From Paraphysoderma sedebokerense (lineage: Eukaryota > Blastocladiomycota > Physodermatomycetes > Physodermatales > Physodermataceae): 64,000 nucleotides of DNA. Positions within the stretch are counted from its first letter, which is position 1, and each line of letters opens with the position of its first letter. The stretch is taken from the NCBI GenBank assembly GCA_025602915.1, contig JAHLJZ010000051.1, forward strand, positions 62,001 to 126,000. Reading direction: 5' to 3'. The notes under the pieces are model-generated. The model made no database searches. It saw nothing but the letters and a program-made list of their open reading frames with translations, and was not told where the DNA came from. Below, in pieces: positions 47,207 to 59,684 of the stretch. The translations under genes were made by a program, and so were the position numbers.

Positions 47207-48099
47207 AATTATGCCTCCTCACTCTGAAACTGAACAAATGAGGTTAAAAGGCCGAGTATGAATAGATGAAATTCGAAGGACAAGTCGAAATTGAACGTAT
47301 TTTTATCCGTTCGTCGTTCGTACCGTAGTAGATAAAAGCGGTCGTACAATCCGAAAGATGAATGCGAACAATGAGTAGTTGTCGCGAATAGTATAGCGAA
47401 TAAATTATTATCCTCACGATACGAATAAAGTGAACGATAATTTATCTATCCCTTTTATGGAAACTTTACTTTTTAGTTTCTTTATGTCGACTCCCCCGTT
47501 CGTCGTTACTGTTCATGAAGTGGCGAATTTTGGGAGACCTTTCCTCGACACTTGGACGACAAAAGAATTTGAAATGCGTCTGAACTCGGAATTGCAGAAA
47601 TTTATTCCCTCAAAAATTAAAATGCTCTATTATTATTATTATTATTATATGAATATTCTCATTTCAAGCAGAATATTGACAAATTGTTATGGGAATCGCT
47701 CATCAGTTGCCAATTTGACGTTCAATCGACTGGAGCTTGGCGTTCGCTCGACCCTGTATGCGGAGTCACGGAGTTGCCATAGTTCCCAACGAGGGGGAAT
47801 GATTTCATTCTACAAGTAGCGTTTGTAGATTCAAGTACTACAATCTTAGATAAACATATGTGAATGTGCAATTTCTGTGATCTGAAGAACACCGTTCGAC
47901 ACCCATATCGGATGTTTTATGTTGACAAACATTTTCGCCAACTGTCCAAGGTTGATACAAATCTAGACAAATGAATTAATCAAAAAATAAGTTATATTAT
48001 GTTTAAAAAGTATTCACAGTATCCACATATTGTCAATAGTTACAACAAATAAATGACGAAAGCCAACACGGTTTTTAGCTTCTGCAATGCTAGCATCCA
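47207..48099. other. Intergenic: formin promoter and RIC8 3' flank
   Basis: Contains an ATT microsatellite at about 47629-47648. No gene recognised; a plus-strand frame at 47430-47819 runs through the microsatellite and looks like chance. Confidence 0.45.
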
Positions 48100-50555
48100 C
48101 TACTCTTTCTCTTCTACAATCGACGCACCATTCCCACTCCCGCTTGCACCATTCCCGTTCCCGTTCCTTGTAACTTCCAATCCTGTATTGGCGTCCAAAA
48201 CTTTAATTACACCAGTTTTATTCAACTTTTCAAACAACACGAATAATCTCTCCGCTTCTTTTTCTTTTTCTTCGTCTGTCATTTTATCGAATTCTGATTC
48301 CTCGTCTTCATCGGTCTCAGTCAAACCGGTGATCGGATTGATGCGGTTTTCGCCCGTCGGTTTTGATGTGGTAGAATTAGGAGCGAAAGATTGAGATAAA
48401 AGACCTTTGTTTACGAGGAAACCTGCCGCGGATCCGAAACCGACATAGCGAGTTAAGGCGGACGCTGAGAACAATAGTGCAAAGAGTAAAGAAGTTTCAT
48501 CACAATGGAAAGACAAATAGAATAATAATTGATTAAAAGCTAAACAAACGCTTCTGACATATTCCCGGGAAGGAAAACCTTACCATCATGATCACATAAC
48601 TCGAACAACAATTCTTCTGTGCAATTCTTTACAGTCGGTGCTTCCACGCTGGTCAAGTACCGAATCAATCGATGCGCCAACATCGTACCGTGTTCGGCAG
48701 GAACATTTCGATCCCTACAAACCCCACAAAATAGAAACGCACACACAAAAAGTGTCGTCAATACTCGGTTGAAGCTCCAACGCTACCCACTCTCTATGAT
48801 CAGACTTACAAATTTTCAGGCATCAATCTTTTCTTGACCTCTTCTTTCACTGCTTTATCACTTTTCGCCAAGTTACGCAACAAGAGTAACAAAGGCGGTA
48901 ACACTTGATCAAGACTATACGAGCCTGCAATCTCTTCTTTTTTAATGGCGGTTTGTTTATCTAACATATCCAACAATACATCTAAATGCTTAGAGTTTGC
49001 GTCAATCCAGAATTTCGAAGACGCTGATGGATTGAAATTGATTAACACATTGATGGCGTGGGAATGAGGAGGGGAGAGTGGTGGAGTTGGTGGAGTGGGT
49101 AATGGGTACGTCAGTGTATGGATAAGTTGAGGAATAAAACTTTATGTAACGCAACATAACAGAAAAAAAGCCAAATTCAATAATGTTTTTACACAATATG
49201 TAATATCAGAAATTCATGACAAACCAATCAAATATGTGACTTTCTTCACCCTGAACCATAGTATCCTGACTCCTCGCGGAAAGTCCACTGCTACTCTTAC
49301 GCAAACTCATCACCGAGGATTGTGTTGCAGTCTCGTAATGCATCATCAGGTTGAACAATACTTTTAAAGCCTCGTTTAATGCCATCATTGGCATGGGTGT
49401 TAATTGTCGTATCGGAGATCCACAATCCACTGGGATAAATTTGTCGAAAACCTAGCGCTCCCAAACCAATAAATATCCACAATCATTCACAATCAGTCAA
49501 ACAGATGTATAAAAATTAGCAACGGCTGTTGATGAATTAAGATGGAGGACTAAACTTACGGATTTGATAACATCCAATACATTCAACTCGTCCACGAGTT
49601 TTCTAACATGAGTCGGAAGAACAGTCAACAAGAAAAGCAATCTCAAACAAACAGCTCTAGTATCATCCGACATATTCGATGCCTACAGAAACCGACATAA
49701 AATCAATAACTGTTAGCCACCGATCCCTGTAAACTTGGTGTGTGATTGCAACAGGCAAATATAATCACGAACTTTTAATTTTGCAACAGTCGATTCTACA
49801 CCACCGAATTTGGCGAAACTAGGCACAAGATCTTGACGTTGTAAAAGTAGATTAGACAAGGCTTTCAACGATTCTTGAGTTACGGGGGTATCAAGAGCGA
49901 TAGATTCAACATTTAACGCTCCATGATTCATGAGGATCTCAATTCCCTATAAATCCGTCATCAAGCAAAACATTTCCAACAAAATTGTGACTTGTTAGTA
50001 CCCACACAACTGTAATTGCTTAACCAAGCGATTCCATACCCTTTGAGAAAACAATTCCTCACAGCCGGTCGGCTCTCGGCTACATGTTTTCAACGCCGTA
50101 ACTGCAAGAGATTGAACTTTTTCAAACGAAATCAAAAACAAAGTCAACACTTTTCTGTAACAATAAACTCTAGCATCAAAAAACATCACGAATCCACACC
50201 ATTTTGATTCCAATTTCGGTAGACTCCATCAGGACCCAACCACCTCAACAATTTGCTAACAAACTCTTGTTTCATTTGTACACTCTGTTGCGGTACCCCT
50301 GCAGAATGTAATCCATTAAAAAATCAATCACAAAGAGTATAGTCAAGGACTTAATTTCTATCATTTCTATCCGTTGGCATACGGTTTCTAACGGTTCTAC
50401 GTATCACGACCAGAGCCTTTACGCCAGGTAAGGTGTCAATGGTCTGACGGTGGATGAGAATTCGTAAAATACAGGAAAAGGATATTCATATACGACAACA
50501 AAGCGACCGAGACTTCCTTTTCGGTTGGACTTGATAATGCGATGAATTTCTCCAT
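48100..50555 (-). CDS. RIC8: RIC8/synembryn, G-alpha chaperone and guanine-nucleotide exchange factor
   Basis: A cytosolic armadillo-fold protein that folds heterotrimeric G-alpha subunits and exchanges their nucleotide. A multi-exon minus-strand gene. Recognisable blocks are EALNVLFNL-type ALKVLFNLMMHYETAT (about 49390-49330), RLLFLLTVLPTHVRKLV-type sequence near 49600, LPPLLLLLRNLAKSDKAVKE then VKKRLMPEN (about 48900-48810), LAHRLIRYLTSVEAPTVKNC (about 48680) and the C-terminal block ALTRYVGFGSAAGFLVNKGL, NPITGL and MTDEEKEKEAERLFVLFEKL. The C-terminal NP(I/V)TG and EE(K/Q)EKEA patterns are diagnostic. The start CACCATGG at 50555 has a strong context, but the first intron boundaries (about 50500-50290) remain ambiguous, since two acceptors both keep the downstream frame. 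Its partner G-alpha is not in this window. Confidence 0.88.
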
Positions 50556-51086
50556 GGTGGTGAGATATTATTAGTTAAGTATATTGGAAATGAAGAATCT
50601 CTTTGATGTAATGGACTCGGGGACTCGTCGGTCGTTCCTCGAGTGAACAAAAGCGGAACACGAACGGGTCAATCAACTATGAACGATTCGAATGATTTTA
50701 AAATCAGTATCTGATGGAAAATAAATATTAATCTATCTTGTTTGACCTTTAACAGTTGAAACCACCAATTATTGTCAACCATTAGAGGCATATTGTACAT
50801 TACATCCATTGTTGGGGTCATCTCAGTCCAGTAACGGCTTACATAGACGCTTAGTATAAATGAATTAAAAAAGGAAAAGCAGATACACGTAGGTAGTTTG
50901 TATTCATAGATTCTAAATATATATTTACAGATATGCTATCCCACGCAATGTCGATTGAAAAGTTATCTAATGGTTCGAAAAAGAAAAGAGAAAGAAAGAA
51001 AAAAAGGGTGGGGTATATGCAACAGTGGCGACGAGGATTCAGTTTAAGTATGACCAGGTTTCATTTATATCAACAGAACCTGGGTT
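50556..51086. other. Intergenic, nothing recognised
   Basis: Promoter of RIC8 and 3' flank of the next minus-strand gene. AT-rich, no supported ORF. Confidence 0.4.
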
Positions 51087-53481
51087 TTAAGTTTCAGAGA
51101 AATAAGAAGAATGATAACCGATCTTGACGGAAGACGAAGAGGAAGAAGAAGAATCGTAACAATGAGGTCTACCAAAGTAAGCTTTGATATTGTCCATCTC
51201 TGATTGAGATTTCAGTGTTGAAAAATTAGACTGTAAATACGCCGGAAACATCAACCGATCGTCAAGAGACGGTGACCGAGATTGAGATTGAAATCGAGGT
51301 TGCGAGTGGGAGGATCTTGATCCACTTGATTTCAAGGACATGGAACTTTGACTACCTGATTCCGAGGGCTGTGTTGACGAGGAATCAAAAGAACGAGAGT
51401 GTGTTGAATTTGAGGAAGAATCGGTTGGTAAGAGAATAGGGTCATTGGGTGACTCGGAACGTGTGCGAGTATGGGGTTCAGTCCAAGGTGAAGTAAATGG
51501 AGGGGAAATCGGAGACGGAGGGAACGAGTTTTCAGATTCGTTGGTGGGTTGTGTAGAGGTTGAAACTGGCGGTCTGGTAATCGTGAGGTCTGGGTTGTAA
51601 CGGTAATATGGATTTTGGGTATACAAAGAATTCGTTTCAGGGGACGGTGGAGGAGGTTTTGGTGGACTCGCATCGTTCGATCGATTTAACAAAACCGTTG
51701 GTGTCAATGTGGCTGGTCCCATTCGGTAATCATCGTCGTATAACTCTTCTTCCTTTTCTTGCGTATGGTTTTTGCAGAGACCGGTTCTTTGGGTGACGAA
51801 GTTTATGGGAGAAGAGTACCCGCCACTATGAAATTCTAATTCTTCGTAACCTGATTCCTTGGTTATCGACGAGTCCTTTTGCTCTCTCGCCAAACTTTCT
51901 CTTTGTTCGAAATTTCGCTTGATTGCGTGCATGACAATATCTGAAGGGCATATCATTGTGGAAGATGACAATGTCGAAGTCAAAGGAGTGGTGGTTAGAA
52001 CGTCAGATCTGAAATAAATAGCGCGCGGATGATGTCTGACGTCGGATTGATTCTGTTTCTCTGGCCGCGGCGAAACTGAGAATCCAGATGGCGGCATTTG
52101 AGACTGTAAAACTTGATGACTTGGCGGCAGCTCGGTTTGATTGAAATCACCATGTCTATCGTCGCAGTTTGAATCAGTCATTGGAATCTCTTTGAGATCA
52201 TCTCCGCTAGAAGTGAAAAAACCATCCGCTTGCCCGGTAACCATATTGTCAGACCCAATTCTACACCTCTTCCTCCCCCACGATTCATCTAAACCCTCCT
52301 CCTTATTCCTTCTTTTCTCCGACTGTATTTTCTTTCCTAGCGCTGCCATCCGACGATTCCGTTTCGTTTCATCGTCCACCACTTTTGCGCATTCATGGGT
52401 TTGTTCTAGACTGCTGGACCTGAGATTCAGTATTCCTTGCCATACATCACTTATACTACTAGGAGTTAGAGTGGAGTATATAGTGTCGCATTGATAACAT
52501 TGGAGAACTTTGGACCAGAGGAGTTCCAATTCGGATGGATCTGTGGTGAGTTGGTACATGGCGCGACAAATGGGTTCGGTCATTGGCATGATTGAAAATC
52601 TTTTGAGACACTTTGTGTGGTAAGGAGCGGGACGGATACACGAGGGGAGAAGGAGCAAACACCGTCGAAGGTAATATGTTAGATATGAATCGATAAAAGC
52701 AGATCATCAAAATTGCGGAAAATCAGAGAAAACAAGATGCAAAAGGAATAGCAACTAGCAGACATACGTTTAACACCTTTGCGCAAGTCAAGAAACGGTA
52801 AACTTGGCTTCTGCTGATGTTCCATATCGCTTTGAAATATTCTTCTAACGTTGACGATTTAGCTTTGTACAGTTTTCCCTCGCAGATCGTGACGATGGCA
52901 GTCACGGTAGGCACAAACTTGGGGGCTATTTTACCAGCCGGGAAGTTTGTGGAAGATGTCGATTTACGTAGAACGAACGGACAAATGTCCTTTTCTTGGA
53001 TTTCGAGGTAATGAAGTAGAGGTTTTCCAGATATACAAGGTCCCAAGATGCCGTCTTTCGATGATTGTATTAATGGAGTAGCTGTCGCGGGATCTGTAAC
53101 CGGAGCGGGGAGGACCACCACAGGAGAGCATGGTAGACTGGCAGCAGTAGGTGAATGATCTGCCAAGTAGTTTGGCGGACAGTTTAGGTGATGTGAACAC
53201 TCTGGGGGCGGTGGGTAACGACGGAGTGGAGGACAATCGGTTTTGGTAGGAATATAAATCTCGGAGGGTTGATAGATTTCAGGGGATGACTTTTGGCTGA
53301 GGCACGACGAATTCGGGGAGATTTGCGACGGAGACTGTCGGGGGTCTGCTTCAACTATGCGATCATGGTTGGTTGCGACGGCCATTTTTGTCGTTGACGG
53401 ATCATCTTGGGCAGATGTTGCTTGCTGCCATTTAGATGTTGGTGGATTGCCGACGAGTGTTGAACAGTGTGTCTCTGTCAT
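51087..53481 (-). CDS. Putative regulator with 'SRSQVYR' helix-turn-helix-like module (copy 2)
   Basis: Exons 53481-52768 and 52610-51087 join in phase 0 to 745 residues. The core matches the gene at 29168: LYKAKSSTLEEYFKAIWNIS, RSQVYRFLTCAKVLNCL, TEPICRAMYQL and LELLWSKVLQC. The intron falls at the same point, right after 'CxKVL(Q/N)'. A basic stretch (KRNRRMAALGKKIQSEKRRN, then GRKRCRIG) could be a nuclear localisation signal. The N-terminal 180 residues are Pro-rich, and the C-terminal 350 are Ser/Thr/Pro/Asn-rich with a final Ser run, as in transcription factors. The two copies share only the core module, so the duplication is old. DNA binding is inferred from the module's resemblance to bacterial and phage proteins. 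Confidence 0.75.
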
Positions 53482-54425
53482 TCTATGAAAAAGAGGGTTT
53501 AGTTTTCATACTAAAGATCATGTTGAATGCCGCTTCTGTTGTTTTAGAGACTTGCGACTCACAATCAACAATGAGTTGTTGTAGAGAAGTGGGTTTAAAA
53601 TGCAAGAACAATAGAAATCAAAGAATACGGACCCAGAAGAGGATGAGCCAGTTTGGACACATTCTGACAGATGAGCGAGTAACGTCAACGGGCACGAGAA
53701 CATTGTAAATCAATCACTAATCAGTCCCGTTCCGCTGTCAAAGAGGGCAAAGTTAGAACAACAAGAGCAGGCTGATTAGGGTTTATCTGTTACTAAATCT
53801 TCTACTGCTTCTCAGAGATACAAAGCACGACAAGGAGGGGAACTACTGAGGCTGACGGTCATTTGAAAAGGGGGAAAAAAGGAGGGACAACGTCAAGGCT
53901 GCATGCATGAGTCGAGCGATGATATCATCGTGCAAGAGTTACTCAAAAGATACTCCAGAGATACCCCATAGAAACAAAAGGATACAAAAAAGCAAAGAAA
54001 GTCCGAGAGACAATCACACAGCTTGTTCCATGGCGTCAGACACAACACAAGGAGACGCAACAAGGGAGGGCACAGGGAGGGAACAAAGAGGGAGGACGAG
54101 AGACGAGAGACGGGAGATGGGAGGGAGTGTTTACCTTTGTGTGGATACTGCTATATCTATACTGTATTTATGGATAGAGTGTATTTACAGTTTTCCTCTT
54201 ACGAGGGAATTGCCAGTGTGTCACCGTGTTTCAAGGCCCGTGTGGCTGTGTGGCGGTGCCATGTGGCGCAGACGGGTCACGTGCGCGTTCCCTCACTCGC
54301 ATCCGTCAACCAAGCATACCGCAGAATGCGAGGGAATGTGACGCAGCATCAGTCAGCATCGGTCAGCATCACTCAGCAGGATGACTAATCAAGGGAATCA
54401 AAAGTTATTTGAATTGCCGAAAAGC
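53482..54425. promoter_or_regulatory. Long upstream region of regulator copy 2
   Basis: Part of a 1.6-kb gap with no supported gene. It has a purine-rich tract (about 54040-54125), CACGTG at 54278-54283 and short iterated cagcatc/tcagcat units at about 54345-54380. Such long leaders with upstream ATGs are common in fungal developmental regulators. That reading is inference. Confidence 0.4.
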
Positions 54426-54770
54426 ATATGGACGCAGCAGCGATACTATATACAGAGGATACTAAAAAATCAAACAAGTGGTATCACTTTAGGATATAAA
54501 TAAAAGATAAAACTCTTATCTCCGTCACCAGTTCAGTAGAATGACAAAGAAGGGAACAAGGGGACCGGGGAATCAAAGTAATAAAGGCAGTTTGCAGTGA
54601 ACGTGTTTGGGGGCACTGAACGACCGTTTGCCTTTTTGGTTTTTTAATTGTTTAAAAATATGGATCGCAGCAGCTTTAATATATACAGTAAAAATCAAAC
54701 AAGTAATATTCAACAAAATGATATAAGGAAAAGATTAGAACTCTTATTCCCGTCACATTATCTAATACGA
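54426..54770. repeat. Imperfect direct repeat, two copies of about 110 bp
   Basis: 54426-54540 and 54655-54770 share in order atatgga..cgcagcagc, ta.tatatacag, aaatcaaacaagt, gatataa..aaaagat and aactcttat(t)(c)ccgtcac. The spacing is about 230 bp start to start. No coding potential is apparent and the origin is unknown. It may be a local duplication in the promoter of the regulator gene. Confidence 0.65.
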
Positions 54771-55084
54771 TTATGGAGCGACGACAAGGGTTTCCCGATA
54801 AACGCGTTATGCTTTCGATCCAGTTCGTTTGGACCGTAGCTTTATTCCTGCAGAAATCCGTCATTTGACATGCCACATATCATAGATTGTGAGAAAAGAT
54901 TGCCAGTGGGTGATAGCCAGTGTTATACCTTATTCACGGACTCCTGTGAGGATACATTATTGAATCCAACTTCCGTTTCTTCTGAAAGTTTAATGTGTTT
55001 TAAGCGGGAAGTCGGTAATATCTCTAACATCGTCGCAGAATCGGTGAGAATAACTCAAAGATTTTCCTCGTAATAAATAGATTA

Positions 55085-58000
55085 CTAACCGCTCGAATCC
55101 TTTCGTTTGTTCAAACTGGCAGCACTTCCATTCCTATCCAATGTCGAAGCAACGTGACTCTGTCCTTCAGTATCTATATATCGTTCAGATAACTAAGTGA
55201 GCCGGGTTATCATGGGCTACATAATCCTATATTAATACCTTCTGAGGCAACAGTCATTTGAGCCTCTTTATTGTCTTCCTGTGCTACTCGGGAATGACTA
55301 TTTGCTGTACCATCAACCAACGATCCATTGGATATATTGTTGAAGCTGAACCAGTACACTTGAAACCCTGCAACGCCATGTAAAAGGAGTTGACGATGAT
55401 AATACTTGTCTTCGAATTTGTATCCTAGCTGCCACAAGCGCCTACCAGCTTCATTGTTAGGCGAACCTTTGCATTTCTTTGAAAGCTCCGTCCGCTCTTC
55501 GCGCAAAATATGATCGGTCGAAAAGAAGACACTCTGTGGAACATGATAAATTCCATGGATGGCGTCCAGGTTGAACATAACACACTACATTCAGCATCAA
55601 GCGATTTAGTATTACTGAGATGAGTTGAAACGGCTAAAATTGCCTTACCTGATAAATCATCGAGCTAACATTATGCGTGGTTTGTTGAAAATTTTGCAGG
55701 CGCTGGTAGGACATGCGGTAAGCGGAGGAATTCCTATTTATCATCGCAGCACTACCAATATGTTTTGAAACGTTGAACATCTTATCTTTCCCGATTTCTT
55801 CTTTCAAAGTCGTTCCATCTTCAAGACGATACTGCTGTATTTCACTGGTAGACAGATATTCCATAATCTTGCCGCATTTATCAGTTGAAGCGGAAGCAGC
55901 TAAGTCATGAATTTCTGATAGGACTTCGCTGGGTATTTGAAACTGTAAATTAGTAACATCAACCGGATCCTTGCTATATTGTATCCTCGCTGCATATTTA
56001 GAGAAAAATTGAAAGATAATCCTGCCGCAAACTTGCTTGAAATTGGCTATTTTGTCGTCTTCTTGATCACGGGGAAACATTTCAGCTAGTAAAACACGCT
56101 TCAGAAACAACAGAGATCTGACGCCACAAGCAGGATAGCTCTCGTTCTTATGCTTAAAGGGTCGAAACTCCTCAAAATTGCCTATGTCGTCGTCCATAAC
56201 TGCAAAGCTGTAGAGGAAATATTAATTGCGTTTTATACGAATGAATAGATGCATAACACATACAAAGGAAATCTGAAATGTTCCGCTATAATTTGCATGA
56301 ATGCCCTTTTACGACCAATCCCGAGAGGTTTCTTTGAGAGTTTGTTAAACACATCATGTTCAATCACCACAAAAATCACTTGGGGAATGTCTTGATAAGA
56401 TCTTTGATATGCGTTTAGGCGACCCCGATCTTCAAACACAAGGAACACAACTGTGTCGATTTTCGTCGGATTTGGGTTATCACTGTTTAATTGCCTTAAC
56501 TTCACTAAGAAATCAATCGTTGGCACGATCTCTTCTCCATCATCAGAAATTTCTCGAGGCTGTCAGACCCATGGATCAGTTCACAATTACGAGAGAAGCC
56601 GTGTATAAGGAAAGTTCATGTCACTGACCTGGGTCGGAATGAAGACCGGTGGAATAACATCAGTCTCCCAGCCTTTTGCTGAAAATTGCGCAACACTCTT
56701 GTCGATTCTGTCATCGTAAGCTAAGCTCACAAATTCAGAAGCCCTATTCTCCTCATTGGAAATCACCACTATAGTATTCTTGTAGCAAGGAGTAGCGACC
56801 CAATGTGGCAGAGGGGTTTTCTCGGCTCTGATAGGCTTTCGCTCATAAAAGTCTACACCTTCAAATCCCTTACTATCATTTTTTAAATACCTATTTTCAA
56901 CACATTTGTTCAGATCTTGAATTCTTTCTTGGCTAAATTTTGAAAAATGTCAGATACCGCAAGAGTATAGCGTGCGACAACTGACAAAGACTGACTTGGG
57001 AACTTTAAGAGACCGCTCACTGATAAATCGTTTTGGTCTTTGAAATGTCCTTGAAAGCTCATCGCTATATGAGATGAAGGAACTTTTGCTTTCGACTCTA
57101 ATTAATCAAGTATCAATAAAGTTGGCCGAAATACCTTAAAAACCTGACAGTTACCGCGGTTTAGTTTTGTTGGCAATCTGATTTCTGAGACGCTTCTGTA
57201 ACTCTTTCAAACTTTGAAACGGTGTTTCGTCGATATATCCGTCTTCCTCCATATAAGGGTTTAGCTCTTTTAGCTTGTTGACGAACTCGGACACAGAATT
57301 TCGTATCACTTCTTCCGAGAATACTTTAGAAATGAATTCGTTTGGACTGAAGTCCTCATCGACCTCGTTAATCGATTCCATTTCCCGACGGACGAGACGT
57401 TCTAAAGCTTCCAATTCCTCATCAATATATTGTCGACATATTGAATCTGAAATATCTGTAGTAAATTGCGCGGCTCTGTCTTCGAGGAACTCCTTCATAT
57501 TGTTCGCCGCACGTGGGGTTATGCTTCTTTTAATTCCCTGCGCTCATTTAAATATCAAACATTTCTATCGAGGCATTAGCTGCAGATACGGATGTTTCAA
57601 CTTACCTGTTTGAGCTGATCACAAATGTCAATATAAATTCCTAGCACGCAATCGTACTTAAAGACATTATCAATTCAAAGGGATCTCCTTCCATCGGTAT
57701 ATCTTCTAATTGACATAGTACTGTATCAATCATATATGAAAAACGATTTTCTCCGGTCTTAGCTTGTTTATCCGCTTCTTTATCAAATTCGTCTCTCTTT
57801 TGAGAGATGACTGTCTTTCGCGAGACTGACCAGTCAAATTTTTTGGCCGGCGCCAATAAATTGGATAACAACGCCAAGGAATGATTCATTAAGCGCTGCT
57901 CTAAGAAGCCAATGATTTTTTCATTGATAGACTGTACATACTGAATTTGAATGTTTTAGCAATCAAAACGTCTTGCGATATAAGGAAATATCAATACCTT

Positions 58001-59215
58001 TGTCCAGCCGGGGTAGATCCCTTCATCATCAAAAAATATAAGGCAAGTGGGCCCTCCGTTCTACCTGTGAGTACAAGTCGTATGTGTTCTCAATCGTGGC
58101 CATTACCTTTCGGGTGATCAACAATTCAGTCTTTAATTGATCGAAGTTCTTTTCCGGTTCTTTCAATCCAAATGCAGTCTGAAGTACCGTCCTTAAATCT
58201 TCCATTACGATTCCGTTGTCCAGTTTTTTCTTGTAGTCCATTTTTTTAGCTAAATCCTCTCTGAAATTAATCATATGTACGGTACAGGGTTTAAACTGAT
58301 GATCGGATGTAAACGCCCCTAATGCTAATAGTAAAAGAAAGGAGTCGACCGTGGGAGTACCACGATTCTCTTTCTGCACGTTCACAATAACATGTGTGCC
58401 AGAGTACTTCAAGGCAGACAATATCTGACAAAATCTAAACTCCTGATGTTCAGATTTCGCCTCCTCATAACCCGGTAGCTAAAAACGAAGCAGTTACGGT
58501 TACTTATTTAAGGTGCAACATAAATATTCGTGAAAGAAATCCACTTACATCCATTAGAGAATATCTTGGTTTTGACATCAGTTCAAAGGGGAAGTAGATT
58601 TCGTCGTAAAGTATACAAAATAGCTCGGAAAGGAGAGTTTCCGACTGAATTTTCCAAGTAGCTTCGAAAAAATCTTTGGTATTGCCAACAAGTTCAATGG
58701 ACTGGACATGGCAATTGATGAAGTGATTGCACTCATAGTTGGAAGTCATTTTTGGCCATTCCCGGCACAGTGTCTTGCGCTCCTCTACTTGCTCTTTTGA
58801 AAGATAGTGTCGTATAAATTTTGGCGTCGGGCTGTATCGATACCTTGTAGGTATGGAGGTGACGCCGTGCCCATAGTTGACGTCAGACATTGCGGGATAT
58901 TTACGGTCACCACCTATTGCCAATGAGTTGACGATGTGTGATTTTCCGGCACCCATCTGCTTAGAGAACACAGCGACATTGATATCTTTAGAGAATTGCT
59001 GACATTCCTTGATTGTATCTAACAAACCAATTAGTCAAAAGTTTTAGAGATATACAAGAAAAATCAAACCACTTACTTATATCCTTAACTATCGAACTCT
59101 TCAAATCTTCGCACCGACCTTTACGCTTCGGGGCAGCGGTTAAGAGACCCTGACATTGATTCAACAGGTCCAATGCTTTGCGGGCGTCCTGCTCCACGTT
59201 TGAGTTGACCATCAT
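55085..59215 (-). CDS. Dynamin/SLIP-GC-like GTPase fused to GT-A-like (TAGT-like) glycosyltransferase domain
   Basis: Thirteen exons (59215-59077, 59018-58549, 58478-58107, 58060-57998, 57940-57722, 57656-57606, 57537-57155, 57097-56996, 56932-56629, 56559-56264, 56207-55649, 55584-55239, 55164-55085) join in phase to 1127 residues without a stop. The N-terminal GTPase has a P-loop FSKQMGAGKSHIVNSL (residues 64-79), a possible switch I Thr in GHGVTSIPTRYRYS, a dynamin-type G3 LMDLPGYEEA (about 201-210) and a helical stalk-like middle. From about residue 600 comes an alpha/beta region (WVATPCYKNTIVVISNEE, VFLVFEDRGRLNAY, PLGIGRKRAFMQIIAEHF) ending in FFAVMDDDIGNFEEF, a DxD-type metal site as in GT-A glycosyltransferases. 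'GxGRxRA...MDDDI' recalls the TET-associated glycosyltransferase/GREB1 group; that is recollection, not a search. The first P-loop Gly is Lys. An ankyrin gene lies upstream on the same strand. Confidence 0.8.
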
Positions 59216-59684
59216 ATTCCTCGGACACAGATGCTACAATTTCGTTGATGATATTTTCCGACTTTACAGTTGCCCCGTTAATAGCGGGAGTAACAAGCAT
59301 CAGCAGACGTGAAACTGGAAGGAATAGGCATACATTGATTATATCCAGCGGGTTCAAAGGCGGCGTCTCGACTCTCCTTACCCCTTGGAGTCTCCTTGGG
59401 AAAACACATGCTAACACATGATAACCAAAGAAGTAATGGGAATGTCTCTCGTTACCTCGTATGTCAATCATATCCCACAGAACTGTCACAGGTTTCACCG
59501 AGTCCAGACGGCGACAATCACTGTTGCTAAATGCTAACATATACGAAGTTGCGTGTGGGTGACATAAAAGTGTGGGGGCAAGGCATGATGCTGAGACGCT
59601 TCGACTACTGATCAACCATCGACCCCCACAACGGCGAATTCAGAACTTTGCTACAGACAGCAGTTGCAATAAGAACAGTGTCCA
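59216..59684. other. Gap between ankyrin gene and GTPase gene
   Basis: 470 bp between two same-strand genes. An open frame (59615-59121) overlaps the GTPase start in another phase. Part of it (VKSENIINEIVASVSEEY) looks protein-like, so an upstream exon of the GTPase gene is possible, but I found no phase-consistent join. Confidence 0.4.

Noticed and set aside
57662-57721. Frame extending to a stop after LEDIPMEGDPFELIM in the GTPase gene
   Set aside because: A donor at 57721 and acceptor before 57656 restore phase and give YDCVLGIYIDICDQLKQ, which continues cleanly downstream.
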